Of a stretch of DNA of 64,000 bases, positions 60,871-64,000 are shown one piece after another. The number at the start of each line of letters is the position of its first letter. Position 1 is the stretch's first letter. The notes beneath the pieces are model-generated. The model did not search any database and was not told the DNA's origin. It saw only the letters and a list, made by a program, of their open reading frames with translations. The translations under genes and the position numbers were made by a program. Origin of the DNA: Saccharopolyspora rosea (GTDB taxonomy: Bacteria > Actinomycetota > Actinomycetes > Mycobacteriales > Pseudonocardiaceae); NCBI RefSeq assembly GCF_025643595.1, contig NZ_CP102826.1:5704001-5768000 (forward strand). The letters are read 5' to 3'.

Positions 60871-62208
60871 GTGTCCACGTCCGAACAACGTCGGCGAGCG
60901 CCGCGCTTCAACCCCAAGCTGTTCGCCGTCGCCGTCGTCGCCTCGCTGGTGCTCGGCGCCCTGCTCGGCTGGCTCGCCAAGGCCACCGACGCGCAGTGGC
61001 TGATCACCGCGCTCGACACCGTCGGCTCGACGTTCACCAAGCTGCTCACGTTCACCGTGCTGCCGTTGATCTTCACGGCGATCGTGGTCGGCATCAACAG
61101 CCTCCGCTCGGTCGGCGGCGGCCGCGCGGCCGCCCGGCTCGGCGGCAAGACCGCGCTGTGGTTCGCGATCACCTCGCTGATCGCCGTGGTCATCGGCCTG
61201 GCCGTCGGCAGCCTGCTGCAGCCCGGGCACGGACTGGTCATCGAACCGGACCCGGACAAGCTCGCCGCGATCGGCAAGAAGACCCACGGCTCCTGGCTCG
61301 ACCTGCTCAAGGGCCTCGTGCCGGAGAACCTGGTGAGCTCGTTCGCCGACGGCGAGACGCTCCAGGTGGTGTTCGTCGCGCTGCTGATCGGTGCGGCCAG
61401 CTACAGCCTCGGGGACAAGGCGGCGCCGTTCGTCGAGTTCAACCGGTCGGTGTTCGAGGTCATCCAGCGGGTGCTCGGCTGGATCATCCGGCTGGCCCCG
61501 ATCGGCACGCTCGGCCTGGTCGGCAACGCGGTCGCCACCTACGGCAACGAGTTCTTCGTGCCGCTGCTGAAGCTGATCGGCGGCACGTACCTGGCGTGCG
61601 CGCTGGTGCTGTTCGCGGTGTACCCGCTGCTGCTGCGGTTCGCGGCGAAGGTGAGCCCGGTGCGGTTCTTCGCGAAGGCGTGGACGGTGCTGCAGTTCGC
61701 GTTCGTCTCCCGCTCCTCCAGCGCCAGCCTGCCGATGAGCCGGCAGACCGCCGAGAACCTGGGGGTCCAGCCCTCGTACGCCAGCTTCGCCGTGCCGTTG
61801 GCGAGCACCACCAAGATGGACGGTTGCGCGGCGATCTACCCGGCGATCGGGTCGATCTTCATCGCCAACCTGTTCAACATCCACCTCGGGCCCGCCCAGT
61901 ACCTGACGATCGTCGCGGTCGCGGTGTTCGGTTCGATCGCCACCGCCGGGGTCACCGGCTGGTTCACCATGCTGACGCTGACCGTCGGTGCCCTGGGCTT
62001 CCCGCCCGCGGCCGTGGCCACCGGCATCGCCATCGCCTACGCCGTGGACCCGATCATGGACATGATGCGCACCGCCACCAACGTGGCGGGCCAGATCGTC
62101 GTCCCGGTGGTGGTCGCCCGCAGCGAGGGCATCCTCGACGACGAGGTGCTCGCCGAGCGCAGCGCCCCGCCGCTGCTCGCCGAAGAACGCGAACTCGCCA
62201 ACGCCTGA
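60871..62208 (+). CDS. DAACS-family dicarboxylate/amino acid:cation symporter
   Basis: A 445-residue membrane transporter of the glutamate/dicarboxylate/cystine symporter family, with eight or more helices. The sodium- and substrate-binding segments are [17 protein letters not shown] (serine-rich hairpin), [20 protein letters not shown] (the TTKMDG metal motif) and the last [14 protein letters not shown]. The GTG has GGGAG upstream. The preceding leader suggests sulfur-amino-acid control, so cystine is one possible substrate; glutamate or C4-acids are others. A terminator follows. Confidence 0.9.
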   Translation: MSTSEQRRRAPRFNPKLFAVAVVASLVLGALLGWLAKATDAQWLITALDTVGSTFTKLLTFTVLPLIFTAIVVGINSLRSVGGGRAAARLGGKTALWFAITSLIAVVIGLAVGSLLQPGHGLVIEPDPDKLAAIGKKTHGSWLDLLKGLVPENLVSSFADGETLQVVFVALLIGAASYSLGDKAAPFVEFNRSVFEVIQRVLGWIIRLAPIGTLGLVGNAVATYGNEFFVPLLKLIGGTYLACALVLFAVYPLLLRFAAKVSPVRFFAKAWTVLQFAFVSRSSSASLPMSRQTAENLGVQPSYASFAVPLASTTKMDGCAAIYPAIGSIFIANLFNIHLGPAQYLTIVAVAVFGSIATAGVTGWFTMLTLTVGALGFPPAAVATGIAIAYAVDPIMDMMRTATNVAGQIVVPVVVARSEGILDDEVLAERSAPPLLAEERELANA

Positions 62209-62222
62209 CCTGCGCGGACCCA

Positions 62223-62251
62223 GCGGCCCACCCCGGTGCGGGGTGGGCCGC
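62223..62251 (+). terminator. Terminator after the DAACS gene
   Basis: A 12-base perfect stem (GCGGCCCACCCC with GGGGTGGGCCGC) and five-base loop begin 15 bases after the stop. There is no T-run, but it is a strong hairpin between genes with separate starts. Confidence 0.6.
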
Positions 62252-62306
62252 GCCGCGTTCGGCGGAGGGATACTCGACCGGAGAACCGCCACCCGGGAGG
62301 TGCCGC

Positions 62307-64000
62307 GTGCCCGAGCCGACGCCGCTGCGCAAGGTCCTGGTCGCCAACCGCGGGGAGATCGCGGTGCGGGTGGTCCGGGCGTGCCGGGACGAGGGCGTTT
62401 CCAGCGTCGCCGTCTACGCCGAGCCCGACGCGGATGCGCCGTTCGTGCGGCTGGCGGACGAGGCGTTCGCGCTGGGCGGGGTCACGGCGGGTGAGTCGTA
62501 CCTGGACATCGGCAAGGTCGTGGACGCGGCGCGGCGGTCGGGGGCGGATGCGGTGCATCCGGGGTACGGGTTCTTGTCGGAGAACGCGGAGTTCGCGCAG
62601 GCGGTGATCGATGCGGGCCTGGTGTGGGTGGGTCCGTCGCCGCAGGCGATCCGGGATCTGGGGGACAAGGTCACGGCTCGGCACATCGCGATGCGGGCGG
62701 GGGCGCCGTTGGTGCCGGGCACGCAGGACCCCGTGTCGGGTGCGGACGAGGTGGTGGCCTTCGCCGAGCGGCACGGGTTGCCGGTGGCGATCAAGGCGGC
62801 GTTCGGTGGGGGTGGCCGGGGGTTGAAGGTGGCCCGCACGGTGGAGGAGATCCCGGAGTTGTTCTCCTCGGCGGTGCGGGAGGCCGAGGGCGCCTTCGGT
62901 CGGGGCGAGTGCTTCGTGGAGCGGTACCTGGATCGGCCGCGGCACGTGGAGGCGCAGGTGGTGGCCGATCGGCACGGCGCGGTCGTGGTGGTGGGCACCC
63001 GGGATTGTTCGTTGCAGCGGCGGCACCAGAAGCTCGTGGAGGAGGCCCCGGCGCCGTTTCTGGGCGAGGAGCAGCGGCGCACGATTCACGAGGCGGCGCG
63101 GGCGATTTGCGCGCAGGCCGGGTATCACGGGGCGGGGACGGTGGAGTTCCTGGTGGGCCAGGACGGCACGATCTCGTTCCTGGAGGTCAACACGCGGTTG
63201 CAGGTCGAGCACCCGGTGTCGGAGGAGACCGCGGGGATCGACCTGGTGCGCGAGCAGTTCCGCATCGCCGCCGGGGAACGGCTGGCGATCAGCGAGGACC
63301 CGCGGCCGCGGGGGCACGCGATCGAGTTCCGGATCAACGGCGAGGACGCCGGGCGGGGTTTTCTGCCCGCACCGGGCACGGTGACCCGGTGGCAGGCCCC
63401 GGCCGGGCCCGGGGTGCGGGTCGACTCGGGCGTGGAGACCGGCAGCGTCATCGGGGGCCAGTTCGACTCGATGCTGGCCAAGCTGATCGTCACCGGGGCG
63501 GATCGGCGGCAGGCGCTGGAGCGGTCCCGGCGGGCGCTGGACGAGCTGGTGGTGGAGGGCCTGCCCACCGTGGTGCCGTTCCACCGGGCGGTCGTGCGGG
63601 ATCCGGCGTTCACCGGTGAGGACGGGTTCACCGTGCACACCCGGTGGATCGAGACCGAGTTCGACAACACCATCGAACCCCACACCGGCGGAACCGAACC
63701 CGCACCGGCCCCGGACCGGCAGACCATCACCGTCGAAGTCGGCGGCCGGCGACTGGAAGTCTCCCTCCCCGCCCGGTTCACCGCCGCCACCGGGAACAAC
63801 CCGGGACGCGCCGAACCCCGCAGGCGAACGAGCGGCCGGACCCCGACCACCTCGGGCGACGCGGTCACCGCGCCGATGCAGGGCACCATCGTCAAGATCG
63901 CCGTCACCGACGGCCAACGGGTCGCGACCGGAGACCTCATCGCCGTCCTGGAAGCGATGAAGATGGAGAACCCCGTCACCGCGCACAAGGACGGCACCGT
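62307..64000 (+). CDS. accA3: Acyl-CoA carboxylase alpha subunit (3' end outside window)
   Basis: This is the biotin carboxylase/biotin carrier subunit of actinobacterial acetyl- or propionyl-CoA carboxylases. About 564 residues are visible. The carboxylase part starts at [18 protein letters not shown], with the ATP loop [30 protein letters not shown] and [17 protein letters not shown]. The carrier domain at the end has the biotinylation site EAMKMEN with Lys about 552. The GTG follows GGGAGG. The C-terminus is cut by the window. AccD and AccE partners are not nearby. Confidence 0.95.
   Translation, partial: MPEPTPLRKVLVANRGEIAVRVVRACRDEGVSSVAVYAEPDADAPFVRLADEAFALGGVTAGESYLDIGKVVDAARRSGADAVHPGYGFLSENAEFAQAVIDAGLVWVGPSPQAIRDLGDKVTARHIAMRAGAPLVPGTQDPVSGADEVVAFAERHGLPVAIKAAFGGGGRGLKVARTVEEIPELFSSAVREAEGAFGRGECFVERYLDRPRHVEAQVVADRHGAVVVVGTRDCSLQRRHQKLVEEAPAPFLGEEQRRTIHEAARAICAQAGYHGAGTVEFLVGQDGTISFLEVNTRLQVEHPVSEETAGIDLVREQFRIAAGERLAISEDPRPRGHAIEFRINGEDAGRGFLPAPGTVTRWQAPAGPGVRVDSGVETGSVIGGQFDSMLAKLIVTGADRRQALERSRRALDELVVEGLPTVVPFHRAVVRDPAFTGEDGFTVHTRWIETEFDNTIEPHTGGTEPAPAPDRQTITVEVGGRRLEVSLPARFTAATGNNPGRAEPRRRTSGRTPTTSGDAVTAPMQGTIVKIAVTDGQRVATGDLIAVLEAMKMENPVTAHKDGT

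Overview
The window is a high-GC chromosomal segment from a Gram-positive actinobacterium, most likely Pseudonocardiaceae (Saccharopolyspora-like). Its backbone follows, in order, the region known in Mycobacterium tuberculosis as Rv3245c to Rv3285: mtrB, mtrA, tmk, an amino-acid permease, manA, a SIS-domain protein, manB, a DUF3499 gene, a small metallopeptidase, whiB2, fbiA, fbiB, the GDP-mannose pyrophosphorylase, wbbL, rmlD, an LCP protein, TIGR03089, purE, purK, gtrA, a PH-domain protein, birA, maf and accA3. The genus is inferred; the order-level placement is firmer.

Layout. From 1 to 3.3 kb are mtrB (cut by the window edge), mtrA, an OsmC protein and tmk. From 3.5 to 9 kb lie a large membrane protein with a serine-hydrolase motif, an amino-acid permease and a CDF cation exporter. 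From 9 to 14.2 kb is the mannose pathway with conserved small genes. From 14.2 to 21.8 kb are a large membrane protein, whiB2 with a clear promoter, an M50-type protease, and the F420 genes fbiA-fbiB followed by NUDIX and DNA glycosylase genes. From 21.8 to 33.2 kb is an envelope polysaccharide cluster: GDP-mannose pyrophosphorylase, wbbL, five further glycosyltransferase genes (one a GT2-GT4 fusion), rmlD and rmlB. Two LCP glycopolymer ligase genes follow. From 36.6 to 41.4 kb are TIGR03089, DoxX, an acyl-CoA thioesterase, purE, purK and a degenerate GGDEF protein.

From 41.5 kb the accessory content rises. There is a sigma factor fused to a zinc-finger anti-sigma-like domain, membrane segments and a large extracytoplasmic part. 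It is followed by gtrA, a two-component system, hisN, an XRE/DUF397 pair, a DUF2339 membrane protein, and a four-gene unit ending in a TNT-domain NAD-glycohydrolase-type toxin and its likely immunity gene. Next to it is a 1.94-kb cassette bounded by 42-bp inverted repeats. It carries a Tn3-transposase remnant, an HxlR regulator and a medium-chain oxidoreductase. The last 8 kb return to the backbone: MaoC, CbiZ, HMG-CoA lyase, PH-domain protein, BirA, Maf, a DAACS transporter behind a short cysteine-ending leader peptide, and the start of the acyl-CoA carboxylase alpha subunit.

A recurring signal is a family of short inverted-repeat elements. Copies or half-copies lie in four convergent gene gaps (31.3, 38.8, 44.6 and 56.7-56.9 kb). 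In most of them the last bases of the element supply the stop codon of a flanking gene. I saw no rRNA, tRNA or CRISPR array.
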